The notes beneath the pieces were generated by a model. It saw only the letters and a list, made by a program, of their open reading frames with translations. It was not told the DNA's origin and did not search any database. Below are positions 25,223 to 33,822 of a DNA stretch of 64,000 nucleotides, in pieces. Location of the stretch: positions 372,001 through 436,000 of the forward strand of contig CAZBMZ010000001.1 in the NCBI GenBank assembly GCA_964492845.1, read 5' to 3'. Position numbers and translations under genes: made by a program. How positions within the stretch are numbered: position 1 is the stretch's first letter; every line of letters begins with the position of its first letter. The stretch is from JADJPF01 sp964492845. GTDB taxonomy: Bacteria > Acidobacteriota > Blastocatellia > Chloracidobacteriales > JADJPF01.

Positions 25223-26635
25223 CTATTTGGCTATAGCCTTAACTTTTGGGACTTCTACGCTAAGAATTTGTCTAATAGGGCGACCTTCGGCTTGTGGCAA
25301 ACTAAAGCCTAAAATAGCAGCTATAGTTGGTGCAACATGAATATTTTTAGTAAATGGCTCGCGCAACCCTTTTTTAACCCCATAACCAGAAGCAATAAAA
25401 GAAGCATACATTTCTGAGCGTGTTGGCAAGCCTCCATGAGTTGCTAAATAATCTTTTGAGCTTTCTGTTAAGCTTCCAGTTAACTCGCTATTGATTTCAT
25501 AGCCTGGGGCAGCCTCTAAAAAACAACTTGCTTCAGTGCTTGAGCCTAATTTATCTAGTTCTGCACGTTTTATAACTCGGTTAATTGGGCTATTTGGCTT
25601 AGTCGCAAATTTTTCTAACATTTCTATTATCTTAAATTCTGTGATTTTATCATTAGGATTTTTCATCATAATAGCAGTCGAGCCACCTTGTCCAAAAGGG
25701 AGTGCTTGCCAGTCCATCACCTGACCATCTTTGCCTAGCGTGATAAAGCCTTCTTTTACAAGTAAGACAGCAGGACGAAACTGCTTTTCTACAGGAACAA
25801 AACCGTGATCAGAAACAACAAAAAAGCTAGTTCGTTCAAAAATACCTGCTTCTTTAGTCGCATTGATTATTTGTCCAATAAATTCATCAGTTTCTTCTAG
25901 TTTAGCTTTAGCTTCAGATGAGAAAATTCCTTTTCTATGTTGTTGATAATCTAGCTCAACAAAATGAATTAACAATAAATTTGGCTTATATTTGCTAATG
26001 ATGGTTTTTGCTGCTTGAACTCTAACAAGGTCATTAAGCAAAGTTGGTGCTGGATCTGGCAAAGATTTTAGTATTAATTCTGGTAGTCCAGCCGTAGATT
26101 TAGCCATACTGGTCTTAAAACTTGTATTAAAAGATCCTTCCCAAATTTCTGGCACAAGGTAATCTATTTCTGCTCCCGCTGTAGCAGGCCAGGCAACTGC
26201 ACCCGTCTTAAGTCCTGCTTTATGAGCTTCTGTCCAAAGTGTAGGGGATTTGATAGCGTTAGCATACCAGTACCATTCTTCGGTTTTATTAGTTTCTAAC
26301 CCTCTCCAAGTTTGGTTAGAAATAATTCCATGTATTGCAGGTCTATTTCCTGTCACCAAAGTTGTATGTGATGGATAAGTTAAAGATGGATAAACGGTTT
26401 CTGAACCTTCAGCAAAACTACCCTCACGACAAAACGCACGAAGGTTTGGAATTTTTAGCTTATATTGATCTGCTTTGGTGTAATATTCTGGCTTCATTCC
26501 ATCAATAGAAATTAGCACAACATAGTTTTCTGGCTTTGGATTTTTGTTTTGCTCTTGAGCATTAACAGGAAATTGTATTAGATAGACAAAAACTAAAAAG
26601 ATTAACAAATATAAATGATAAATGTTTTTAAGCAT
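25223..26635 (-). CDS. Type I phosphodiesterase / nucleotide pyrophosphatase (alkaline-phosphatase superfamily), secreted
   Basis: 470 residues with a signal peptide (ending NAQ). Alkaline-phosphatase-superfamily motifs in order: LISIDGMKPEY (metal Asp), SETVYPSLTYPSHTTLVTGN (nucleophile Thr), HFVELDYQQHRKG (metal Asp/His), VVSDHGF (metal Asp-His) and a C-terminal THGG (metal His). This is the full ectonucleotide pyrophosphatase/phosphodiesterase set. It acts outside the cytoplasm on phosphodiester or pyrophosphate substrates. Translated just before the vWA gene on the same strand. Confidence 0.88.
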   Translation of the reverse strand: MLKNIYHLYLLIFLVFVYLIQFPVNAQEQNKNPKPENYVVLISIDGMKPEYYTKADQYKLKIPNLRAFCREGSFAEGSETVYPSLTYPSHTTLVTGNRPAIHGIISNQTWRGLETNKTEEWYWYANAIKSPTLWTEAHKAGLKTGAVAWPATAGAEIDYLVPEIWEGSFNTSFKTSMAKSTAGLPELILKSLPDPAPTLLNDLVRVQAAKTIISKYKPNLLLIHFVELDYQQHRKGIFSSEAKAKLEETDEFIGQIINATKEAGIFERTSFFVVSDHGFVPVEKQFRPAVLLVKEGFITLGKDGQVMDWQALPFGQGGSTAIMMKNPNDKITEFKIIEMLEKFATKPNSPINRVIKRAELDKLGSSTEASCFLEAAPGYEINSELTGSLTESSKDYLATHGGLPTRSEMYASFIASGYGVKKGLREPFTKNIHVAPTIAAILGFSLPQAEGRPIRQILSVEVPKVKAIAK

Positions 26636-26742
26636 AGTTTATTAAGCTCAAATAGAAAAATTTCTCTAATAATACCATGTGATTAATTTAGCTTGTATCT
26701 GAGTTGCTTGTTTTGAGGTTATTTGCTTCTCAAAATTCTTTA

Positions 26743-26787
26743 GCCCCAGCGGGGCGACATAATTGTAGCGTAGGGTTTTAACCCTAT
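26743..26787. repeat. REP-like double hairpin
   Basis: GCCCC-AGC-GGGGC (26743-26755) followed 15 bases later by TAGGGTT-TT-AACCCTA (26771-26786). A GCCCC hairpin paired with a second hairpin also occurs at 11583-11630. The 'GCCCC..GGGGC … GGGTTT.AACCC' pattern resembles palindromic repeats dispersed in several bacterial phyla. Here it sits directly upstream of a dikinase gene and would be in its leader. Confidence 0.6.
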
Positions 26788-26805
26788 GGTTTTGAGGTGA
26801 CAGGA

Positions 26806-29460
26806 GTGGCAAAAAAGATCTTATTTTTCTCAGAAATAGAAAAAACTGACTCTAACTTAGTAGGCGGAAAAGCCATAAACTTAGCTCGACTTAGCCAAGC
26901 AAACATTCCTGTTCCAAATGGCTTTTGTCTTACTACAGAAGCTTTTTGGCAATTTTTAGAGGAAAATAATCTAGCAGTAGAAATAAAATTCCTTGCTGAA
27001 CTAGTTAAAACTAATAAGCTCACAGTAGAAGAATTAGCAAGTAAGTTAAATAGCTTACGTCAAAATATTATAAATGCTAACTTATCTTTAACCTTAGAAC
27101 TTAAACAAGCCCTAAGCAAATTTCCTGCGGGTAGTCGTTTTGCTGTTCGTTCTTCTGCAACAAGCGAAGACTTAGAATCAGCTTCTTTTGCTGGTCAATA
27201 TGACACTTTCTTAAATATTAGTTCTTTAGAAGAAATCACTGAAAAAATTAAGGCTTGTTTTGCTTCCTATTGGAATGACCGAGCCTTTAGCTATCGTAGC
27301 GAAAAGGGAATTGACCATTTTGCTCATGGAATGTCGGTAGTTGTCCAACAATTAATTGATGCTCAATCGGCAGGTGTACTTTTTACCCTAAATCCTTTAA
27401 CTGGAAATGAAAGGGAAATGGTTGTTGAAGCCTGTTGGGGACTAGGTGAAGCCTTGGTGTCCGGTCTTGTTACTCCAGATCGCTACCTTATAGATCCTTT
27501 TGAGCTAAAGATCCTGGAAATTAAAGCAGGAGAAAAAGCCTTAAAACTTGTGTCTGATAGTGGTCAGGGAACACAAGAAATAGTTTTAGACTCATTAGAA
27601 GCTAATAAACTAACTTTGACCAATGACGACGTGTTAGAACTAGCCAAAATAGCTATAGAAGTTCAACAAGAATATGGTTTTCCAATAGATATTGAATGGG
27701 CCCGCGATAAAGAAAAATTTTATATCCTCCAAGCGCGTTCTTTAACGGCATTTAGTTTTGCTCCAGAAATGGGCCAATGGTCATCGGCTAACTTTCGGGA
27801 AGTAATGCCAGGACTAGTTAATCCTCTCTCTTTTTCGCTGTCACTGCGTTATGACTATGGAAACATATTAGCAGAATTTCTTAATAAAATAGGTCTTTAT
27901 GACGGTAAAACTCCTGTGGAATGGGGTCGTCGTTTCTTTGGTCGTGCTTACTGGAATGTAGATATAGTTAAAACTGCAATTAGTAAAATACCTGGATATT
28001 GTGAACGAACTTTTGATATTACCGTAGGAATTAACCCTAGTTATGAAGGGGACGGTATAAAAACACATTTTACTTTAAGCAATGTTTTAAGAGGTATACC
28101 AGTTTTTTTACGGCTGCAATGGATGTATTTTTCTTTTTGGCGAGAGGCAGCTAAATATATTGAAAGTTATGAAAAGCTAGATGCTCAGTTAGCTAGCAAT
28201 GATTATTCAACTTTTAGCAATGAAGCTTTAGTAGAAAAAACTAAAGAAATGATAGATTTACACTATCAAACTAACCGAATTGCAATGACCTGCACATTTT
28301 TAGCTACTGAAGCACAAAATGATTTTCGAGATTATATAGAAAAGATAAATGCTAAATTGCCAGCAGAAAAACAAATTTCAGTTGCTAATTTGCTAACAGG
28401 ATTAACTCAAATAAGTACAGCAGGCCCGCTAATTGAACTTTGGCAGCTAGCAAGCAGAGCTAAAATAAATGATAAATTAAAAACAGTAATTTTAAGCACT
28501 GAAATAGAAAATTTAATTACAGAATGTGAAAAACTTGAAGAAGGAAAAAGTTTTGTTAAAGACTTAAAAAACTATTTATTAAAATATGCTTTTTTAGCTC
28601 CTAATGATGAAGATTTATCTTGTGTGCGTTGGGCCGATGATAATAGTTTTCCGCTAACTATCTTAAAAAATTATCTTGAAGGTGAAAAAAGCGAAAATCC
28701 AGCAGTAGCAATGGAAAAACAAACCAAATGTCAAGAAGAAGAACAAGCCAAAGCATTAAAAAATATAGGTTTACTAAAACAGTCTACTTTTTTAAGCAAA
28801 TTAAAATTAGTCATGCATTATTGCCGATGGAGAGAAATTACTAGAGTTCCTTTGTCAAAAACTTATTACCAATGCCAAAGGGTTTTTCTTGCTCAAGGTC
28901 AAAGATTTGTAGAAAAAAGAATTTTAGAAAAAATAGAAGATATTTTTTGGTTAGAAAGAGAAGAGTTATTAGATTTACTATCAGGAAAAATATCAACTAA
29001 AACGGCTCAAACAAGCATTAAACGAGCTAAGTTAATTGCTGAGTGTTATAGAAACTTTAACCCTCCAACCATAATTGGACAAGGAGTAAAACTTCAAACA
29101 AGTAGGAAAGTTGCTACTAATGGAGAAAAATTTATTGGTGTTGCTTGTAGTGCTGGAGAAGTTATTGCTAGAGCGCGAGTAATTCATGATTTGTCACAAG
29201 CGGCTAAACTTAAAGCAGGGGAAATAATGATTGCACCACATACAAATCCAGGCTGGACACCTCTTTTTAGCTTGGCTGCGGCAGTGGTTTTAGAGGAAGG
29301 CGGACTACTTTCACATGGCGCGGTAGTAGCGCGCGAATGTGGGATCCCTACAGTGTTGCAAATTAAACATGCAACAGAAATTTTTAAAGATGGGCAATTA
29401 CTGCGTGTAGATGGTTCACAGGGGGAAGTAGAAATTTTGCAAGAAAACAAGTTGTCCTAA
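26806..29460 (+). CDS. PEP-synthase-like / rifampicin phosphotransferase-like dikinase
   Basis: 884 residues from the GTG at 26806, 5 bases after a near-perfect GAGGTGA. The N-terminal ATP-grasp domain (about 1-320) has VGGKAINLARL, FAVRSSATSEDLESASFAGQ and VEACWGLGEALVSGLVTPDRY. The middle (about 330-770) begins WSSANFREVMPGLVNPLSFSL and resembles the substrate domain of rifampicin phosphotransferases. The C-terminal swivelling domain holds the phospho-His837 in GGLLSHGAVVARECGIPTV. The PEP-binding TIM barrel of true PEP synthase is absent. It should phosphorylate an acceptor held by the middle domain using ATP and water; the acceptor is unknown. Confidence 0.82.
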   Translation: MAKKILFFSEIEKTDSNLVGGKAINLARLSQANIPVPNGFCLTTEAFWQFLEENNLAVEIKFLAELVKTNKLTVEELASKLNSLRQNIINANLSLTLELKQALSKFPAGSRFAVRSSATSEDLESASFAGQYDTFLNISSLEEITEKIKACFASYWNDRAFSYRSEKGIDHFAHGMSVVVQQLIDAQSAGVLFTLNPLTGNEREMVVEACWGLGEALVSGLVTPDRYLIDPFELKILEIKAGEKALKLVSDSGQGTQEIVLDSLEANKLTLTNDDVLELAKIAIEVQQEYGFPIDIEWARDKEKFYILQARSLTAFSFAPEMGQWSSANFREVMPGLVNPLSFSLSLRYDYGNILAEFLNKIGLYDGKTPVEWGRRFFGRAYWNVDIVKTAISKIPGYCERTFDITVGINPSYEGDGIKTHFTLSNVLRGIPVFLRLQWMYFSFWREAAKYIESYEKLDAQLASNDYSTFSNEALVEKTKEMIDLHYQTNRIAMTCTFLATEAQNDFRDYIEKINAKLPAEKQISVANLLTGLTQISTAGPLIELWQLASRAKINDKLKTVILSTEIENLITECEKLEEGKSFVKDLKNYLLKYAFLAPNDEDLSCVRWADDNSFPLTILKNYLEGEKSENPAVAMEKQTKCQEEEQAKALKNIGLLKQSTFLSKLKLVMHYCRWREITRVPLSKTYYQCQRVFLAQGQRFVEKRILEKIEDIFWLEREELLDLLSGKISTKTAQTSIKRAKLIAECYRNFNPPTIIGQGVKLQTSRKVATNGEKFIGVACSAGEVIARARVIHDLSQAAKLKAGEIMIAPHTNPGWTPLFSLAAAVVLEEGGLLSHGAVVARECGIPTVLQIKHATEIFKDGQLLRVDGSQGEVEILQENKLS

Positions 29461-29552
29461 AATTTAGGACAACTAGATCCTAACAACCTTACCCAAAATA
29501 TTCCAGGAAAATATATTATCTACAATTTTAGTTGTCCTAAATTTCAGGACAC
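29451..29552. repeat. Two copies of a GTTGTCCTAAA palindrome
   Basis: A perfect inverted repeat GTTGTCCTAAA / TTTAGGACAAC (29451-29473, 1 base between arms) overlaps the dikinase stop codon. A second, slightly decayed copy (GTTGTCCTAAA / TTTCAGGACAC) starts at 29531. The first could fold as a terminator hairpin but lacks a T run. The duplication hints at binding sites. Confidence 0.45.
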
Positions 29553-29703
29553 TTATAGAAAAGCTTTATTTACTGCAATTATTAGAAATCAGAATTTATT
29601 CATAACAAATAACTTACAAATACATTGATTGTACTAGTAATAAATTAGTAGACTTTTTATTATGAATTTTAGAAAATTTTTTTAGTTTTGAATCATAAAA
29701 AAA

Positions 29704-29769
29704 CATTAAGGTTTCATTAAGGTTTCATTAAAATCTTGTTAAAATTTCATTAAGGTTTCATTAAGGTTC
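29704..29769 (+). promoter_or_regulatory. Six in-register 11-bp direct repeats (PhoB/OmpR-type box)
   Basis: Six consecutive 11-mers: CATTAAGGTTT, CATTAAGGTTT, CATTAAAATCT, TGTTAAAATTT, CATTAAGGTTT, CATTAAGGTTC. An 11-bp direct-repeat period is the hallmark of binding by OmpR/PhoB-family response regulators. The array ends 15 bases before a -10-like TAATAC (29785-29790) and replaces the -35 region, as at PhoB-activated promoters. The identity of the regulator is not known from the window. Confidence 0.6.
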
Positions 29770-29796
29770 TATGCTAATAACTTGTAATACAAGGAC

Positions 29797-30160
29797 TTAG
29801 TAGAAAGACATAAAATCTGCGCAAATAAATTTTTTATTTGTGCAAAACACCTTGGTTTAAAACAGTAAAGTATTAGAAGATATAGCACTACAAAAAATAA
29901 GCTAGCAGATAATGGGAAGAAATAGATAGCAAACTTGGAAGAAGTTGGATTTTTAATAAGGTAGTGTTTTTTATATTTGCAAAAAACACTAGAACAAAAA
30001 GAGATAAATACTGGTAGCGCGGGGGCGAAAAAGGTTTTTATCTACTTATAAAAAGTAAAATCTAACAAAAATTAGTGAGAGTGTAGATCACATTTGTTTT
30101 AACCAAGTATATGCCATAGGGCGAATTAAAGGGATGTTACTTGAATAACATCCCTTTTTT
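29797..30160 (+). ncRNA. Candidate structured noncoding RNA or long regulatory leader, about 360 nt
   Basis: The stretch between the repeat-controlled promoter and a strong terminator has no good reading frame but has many stems. They are a 12-bp hairpin (29818-29844), an 11-bp hairpin TAGTGTTTTTT / AAAAAACACTA (29962-29991), a 7-bp stem AGATAAA / TTTATCT (30002-30043) around an unusually G-rich loop GGTAGCGCGGGGGCG, and a long-range closing stem CTTGGTTTAAAACA (29851-29864) with TGTTTTAACCAAG (30095-30107). It does not match tmRNA, RNase P, SRP or 6S as I know them. The start is estimated from the -10 box. It may instead be an attenuated leader of the regulator gene at 30225. Confidence 0.5.
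30131..30160 (+). terminator. Intrinsic terminator of the candidate ncRNA
   Basis: Perfect 9-bp stem GGGATGTTA / TAACATCCC with loop CTTGAA, followed by seven T. It is the most canonical terminator in the window, and there is no protein gene upstream of it for about 670 bases. Confidence 0.9.
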
Positions 30161-30224
30161 TATGTTAAATTAAGATTTAATTCCAAAATCTAAAGAAATA
30201 ACTAAATTTTATTTTTATACAGAA

Positions 30225-31688
30225 ATGGTTTCTAAAGAAAGTAATAAAGAGAGTAATGATGAAACTAGCCAATTACTTGAAATAGCAAAACAAGCTGCTA
30301 TAAAACATCTTTTTGTTTATTACAAAGAAATGCCTCCTGTCACAATCAAAATTTTTCTTGATTGTATATCTCAAGCTACAATACTTAAAAAGGAAGAAAG
30401 TTTTTCCTTAAGTAATCGCCCAAGCATACGCTCACTTGCTAATAGTTGTAATCTAAGTAAGGATACAGTGCAAAAAGCAATACAGTATTTAACTGAAAGA
30501 GGTTTGTTGGATGAAGATCAACCTACTTTAATGTTAGATAAAGCGACAAAGTATTTTAGCTACAGTTATTTAGAGGAAAAGATAATTTTATTAGAAAATG
30601 ATTACAGTAAAGATAAATCTAGTGAAGTTACTTTTTTAGAAGAATTTAATAAAAAGAATTTAGTTATATTAGAAAACAAATTGGATGATGAATTAATTTT
30701 ACTTTATCAAAAAGGAGTTAAAGAGAGTTTTACAGAAATTTATAACAGATATTTTGAAACTATAAGAATGCAAATTTGTAAGCAATTGCCAGAAGGCGAG
30801 TCTTATGATCTAGCACAAGAAGTTTTTTTGGAATTGATGGAAAAATTAAAATCTTTTCAAGTAAATGGGCAAGCTAAATTTTCCACTTGGATATATAAAT
30901 TTACTAAATTATTTTTAGCTAATGCACGGCGTAAGATAAAGCGAGAAGTTCAATTGTCAGAGGATTTTGACATAGAACAGGTAATTCGTCTAACTAGTCC
31001 ACAAAAGCAAATAACACCATATTTACTTACTTTAGACAAAATTCAGCAAGAATGTGTTCTTCTGCATTATTATGAAGGATTATCTTATGAAAATATTAGT
31101 GTTAAGTTAGGTATTGATAAAAAGTTAGTTCGCACTTATTTACAAACGGCACGTCGTCATATAAGGTCTTTGCTAAATTCTGAAAAAAATAAAACAATAA
31201 ATAATAAGTCTATAGAAAACAAAATTGATGAAAAAATAGCTAAGAAACTAGACAATTTACTATATGATAAGTTTTTTTATTCTACTTTAGAAAAGAAAGT
31301 TATTGAAATTGAAAAAATAGGCGGAAGTTTTGTAATTTGTATTCTTTATTGGAATTTAACTAAGAATTATGAGGGTTTAGATAATAGCGTAGTAGAAAAA
31401 CTATCTAGCCTTATCATAAATAATATAAGAAGTATTGAAGATCAGGCTTTTAATTTAGGTGATCAGTATTTTGCTATTGTCTTTTCAAATATGTATATAA
31501 ATAGTGTTAAAGAAATTATAAGAATAATAATGGATAATTCTAAAGAAGAATTAGGATCATATTTAGAAATGTCTTGCTTAATGAGCGAATATAAGCCTAA
31601 TAAATCACTTAAAATAATGTTAAAAACTCTACAAACGAAACTTCAAATAGCAACTCTACACACAGATACTATTTTTTTTGTAGACTAA
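30225..31688 (+). CDS. Fusion regulator: winged HTH – ECF sigma core – degenerate GGDEF
   Basis: 487 residues in three parts. Residues about 20-100: winged helix (SIRSLANSCNLSKDTVQKAIQYLTERGLL). Residues about 165-315: sigma region 2 (FTEIYNRYFETIR…YDLAQEVFLELMEKL…FSTWIYKFTKLFLANARRKIKRE) and region 4 (QECVLLHYYEGLSYENISVKLGIDKKLVRTYLQTARRHIRSLL). Residues about 350-487: GGDEF-like fold (IRSIEDQAFNLGDQYFAIVFSN) in which the active-site loop reads GDQYF at 412-416, so cyclase activity is unlikely. The order suggests a promoter-specific sigma factor with built-in DNA-binding and nucleotide-sensing parts. I know no named family with this order. No clear ribosome-binding site; start assigned at the first ATG. 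Confidence 0.75.
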   Translation: MVSKESNKESNDETSQLLEIAKQAAIKHLFVYYKEMPPVTIKIFLDCISQATILKKEESFSLSNRPSIRSLANSCNLSKDTVQKAIQYLTERGLLDEDQPTLMLDKATKYFSYSYLEEKIILLENDYSKDKSSEVTFLEEFNKKNLVILENKLDDELILLYQKGVKESFTEIYNRYFETIRMQICKQLPEGESYDLAQEVFLELMEKLKSFQVNGQAKFSTWIYKFTKLFLANARRKIKREVQLSEDFDIEQVIRLTSPQKQITPYLLTLDKIQQECVLLHYYEGLSYENISVKLGIDKKLVRTYLQTARRHIRSLLNSEKNKTINNKSIENKIDEKIAKKLDNLLYDKFFYSTLEKKVIEIEKIGGSFVICILYWNLTKNYEGLDNSVVEKLSSLIINNIRSIEDQAFNLGDQYFAIVFSNMYINSVKEIIRIIMDNSKEELGSYLEMSCLMSEYKPNKSLKIMLKTLQTKLQIATLHTDTIFFVD

Positions 31689-31849
31689 CTAAGGTAGAAT
31701 TTTCCAAACTTTTCAAAAATAAAAATTTCCTGAAATTTTTCAATAACATTTTTCAAAACAAATTAGTTAAAACTTACAAATCTAAGTAGTAAGGACTAGT
31801 GAATATTTGCTAGTTTAAAAATTTCAGAATATATCAATAGAGGCATTTG

Positions 31850-33817
31850 ATGAAAAAAAATCCTGATAAAAGAAAAACTTCAAATCCTGAAAAAATAGCT
31901 AAAACTACACCATTAACAAAACCAACAACAGAGGCTAGACAGGAAATAATCGAATTAACGGTTAAAGCTGTAGCTGTAGGTATTATTTTTGGTATTATTT
32001 TTGGTGCTGCTAATGCCTACTTAGGTCTAAGAGTAGGTTTGACTGTTTCTACATCAATTCCCATCTCTGTACTTTCAATTGCTGTATTTCGTTTAGGTGT
32101 AAGTATTTGGGGAAAAAGTACAATTTTAGAGGCTAATTTAGCTCAAACTATTGGTAGTGCTAGCTCTTCACTAGCAGCAGGAACAATTTTTACCATTCCA
32201 GCACTTTTTCTTTGGAATTCTCCTCCACAATATTGGCAAGTAGCAATACTAGCATTGCTAGGTGGAATTTTAGGTGTTTGTGCAATGATTCCATTACGTA
32301 AGCTCTTAATTGTACAAGCAGATGCAGAACTTCCTTATCCTGAAGGTAGGGCTTGTGCTGAAGTATTAAAAGCTTCTAAAGGAGATTCATCAAGCTCTAA
32401 ATGGATTTTTATTGGTTTAGGTGCAGGTATAGTAATTAAATTGTCTTTAGGACTACTTCATTTAACGCCTGAATTAATAGAATATAACTTACCTTGGTTA
32501 CCTAAAGCAGTGTTAGCAATAGAAGTTGCGCCAGCTTTAATGGCTGTTGGTTATATTGTTGGTTATCGTGCTTCTGGCATTATGGTTTCTGGTAGTTTAA
32601 TTGCTGCTACAGTATTAATTCCATTATTTGCAATAATTGGGGATAGTTTGACTGCCCCACTGTTTCCCGAAGTATTAAAAAATAAAATACCTATTCGTGA
32701 AATGGCCGCCGGACAAATTTGGTCATCCTATGTGCGTTATGTTGGTGCTGGGGCAGTAGCAGCAGCAGGTACACTTGCTGTTTTAACAGCACTTCCAACA
32801 ATGGTTAGTTCTCTAAAAGCTATTGTTAGTGGACTGTCAAAAGATAAAAAGGGAGCAAATACAACAGATGATCGCTTGGATAGAGATTTACCAGGTGGGG
32901 TAATTATTGCTGGGGTTATTTTAGTAATTGTAGTTTTAGCCCTTGTTCCTGGGCTACTAGCAGGTAATCTTACTTTAGTTCAAAGATTAGTTGCTGCCGG
33001 AGGAGTAGCTATATTTGGTATTTTGTTTGTTGCTGTATCTTCTAGAATTGTAGGTTTAATTGGAGTGTCAAGTAATCCTACTTCTGGGATGACACTAGTA
33101 ACATTACTAGCTACTAGTGCAATATTTGTTTTTTTAGGTTGGGACGCTGATACAGGAGCAAAATTAGCTGTTTTAACTGTTGGAACAGTAGTTTGTATTG
33201 CTGCTTCAAAAGCTGGGGATATTTCTCAAGACTTAAAAACAGGTTATTTAGTAGGTGCTACACCTTATAGACAACAAGCTGGACAATTATTAAGTGCTTC
33301 AATTGCTTGCTGGGCTGTTGCTGGAACGGTTTTAGCACTTGGACAAGCCTATCAATTTGGCTCTAAAGAACTACCTGCACCACAAGCTACACTTATGAAA
33401 ACTGTTATTGAAGGGGTTTTATCTGGCTCGCTGCCTTGGGGACTTGTAGGCGTTGGTGTAGCTTTTGCAATTGCTGCTGTACTAGCAGGCTTGCCAGGAC
33501 TAGCCTTTGCTATAGGTCTTTATCTTCCTCTTAGCTCTATGACACCTATTTTTGTTGGTGGTCTAGTACGTCGTCTTACAGGTGGTGATGGAGAAAAAAG
33601 TGATTCTAGTGGAGGAGTATTATGTGCTTCAGGATTGATTGCTGGCGAAGGACTGGCTGGAATTGCAATTGCGGGTGCAGTTGGAGCTAAATTGCTTCCT
33701 AAACAAAGTGAAACTATTTTAAGTGGAAATACAGGTATTTTTGTAGGGTTATTTATAATAGGTGTAGTAGTAACATTACTTGTTTTAGCAACAAAAGATA
33801 AAAAGAAAACAGCCTAA
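31850..33817 (+). CDS. OPT-family oligopeptide transporter
   Basis: 655 residues from the ATG at 31850, 7 bases after GAGG. About 14-16 hydrophobic segments. OPT signatures near the start include GIIFGAANAYLGLRVGLTVSTSIP, QTIGSASSSLAAGTIFTIPAL and LPYPEGRACAEVLKA. C-terminal FVGGLVRRLTGG and ASGLIAGEGLAGIAIAGAVG also match. The family imports oligopeptides or metal chelates by proton symport; the substrate cannot be told. aroB follows after 5 bases, so the two are co-transcribed. Confidence 0.95.
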   Translation: MKKNPDKRKTSNPEKIAKTTPLTKPTTEARQEIIELTVKAVAVGIIFGIIFGAANAYLGLRVGLTVSTSIPISVLSIAVFRLGVSIWGKSTILEANLAQTIGSASSSLAAGTIFTIPALFLWNSPPQYWQVAILALLGGILGVCAMIPLRKLLIVQADAELPYPEGRACAEVLKASKGDSSSSKWIFIGLGAGIVIKLSLGLLHLTPELIEYNLPWLPKAVLAIEVAPALMAVGYIVGYRASGIMVSGSLIAATVLIPLFAIIGDSLTAPLFPEVLKNKIPIREMAAGQIWSSYVRYVGAGAVAAAGTLAVLTALPTMVSSLKAIVSGLSKDKKGANTTDDRLDRDLPGGVIIAGVILVIVVLALVPGLLAGNLTLVQRLVAAGGVAIFGILFVAVSSRIVGLIGVSSNPTSGMTLVTLLATSAIFVFLGWDADTGAKLAVLTVGTVVCIAASKAGDISQDLKTGYLVGATPYRQQAGQLLSASIACWAVAGTVLALGQAYQFGSKELPAPQATLMKTVIEGVLSGSLPWGLVGVGVAFAIAAVLAGLPGLAFAIGLYLPLSSMTPIFVGGLVRRLTGGDGEKSDSSGGVLCASGLIAGEGLAGIAIAGAVGAKLLPKQSETILSGNTGIFVGLFIIGVVVTLLVLATKDKKKTA

Positions 33818-33822
33818 ATTTT

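Noticed and set aside
26806..29460. True phosphoenolpyruvate synthase (ppsA)
   Set aside because: The C-terminal PEP-binding barrel is missing; the chain ends after the phospho-His domain.
29704..29769. Possible CRISPR or minisatellite
   Set aside because: Units of 11 bp without spacers, placed upstream of a -10-like box, fit a response-regulator array better.
29797..30160. tmRNA, RNase P RNA, SRP RNA or 6S RNA
   Set aside because: None of their conserved segments (for example the tmRNA acceptor end or the RNase P GAGGAAAGTC core) is visible.
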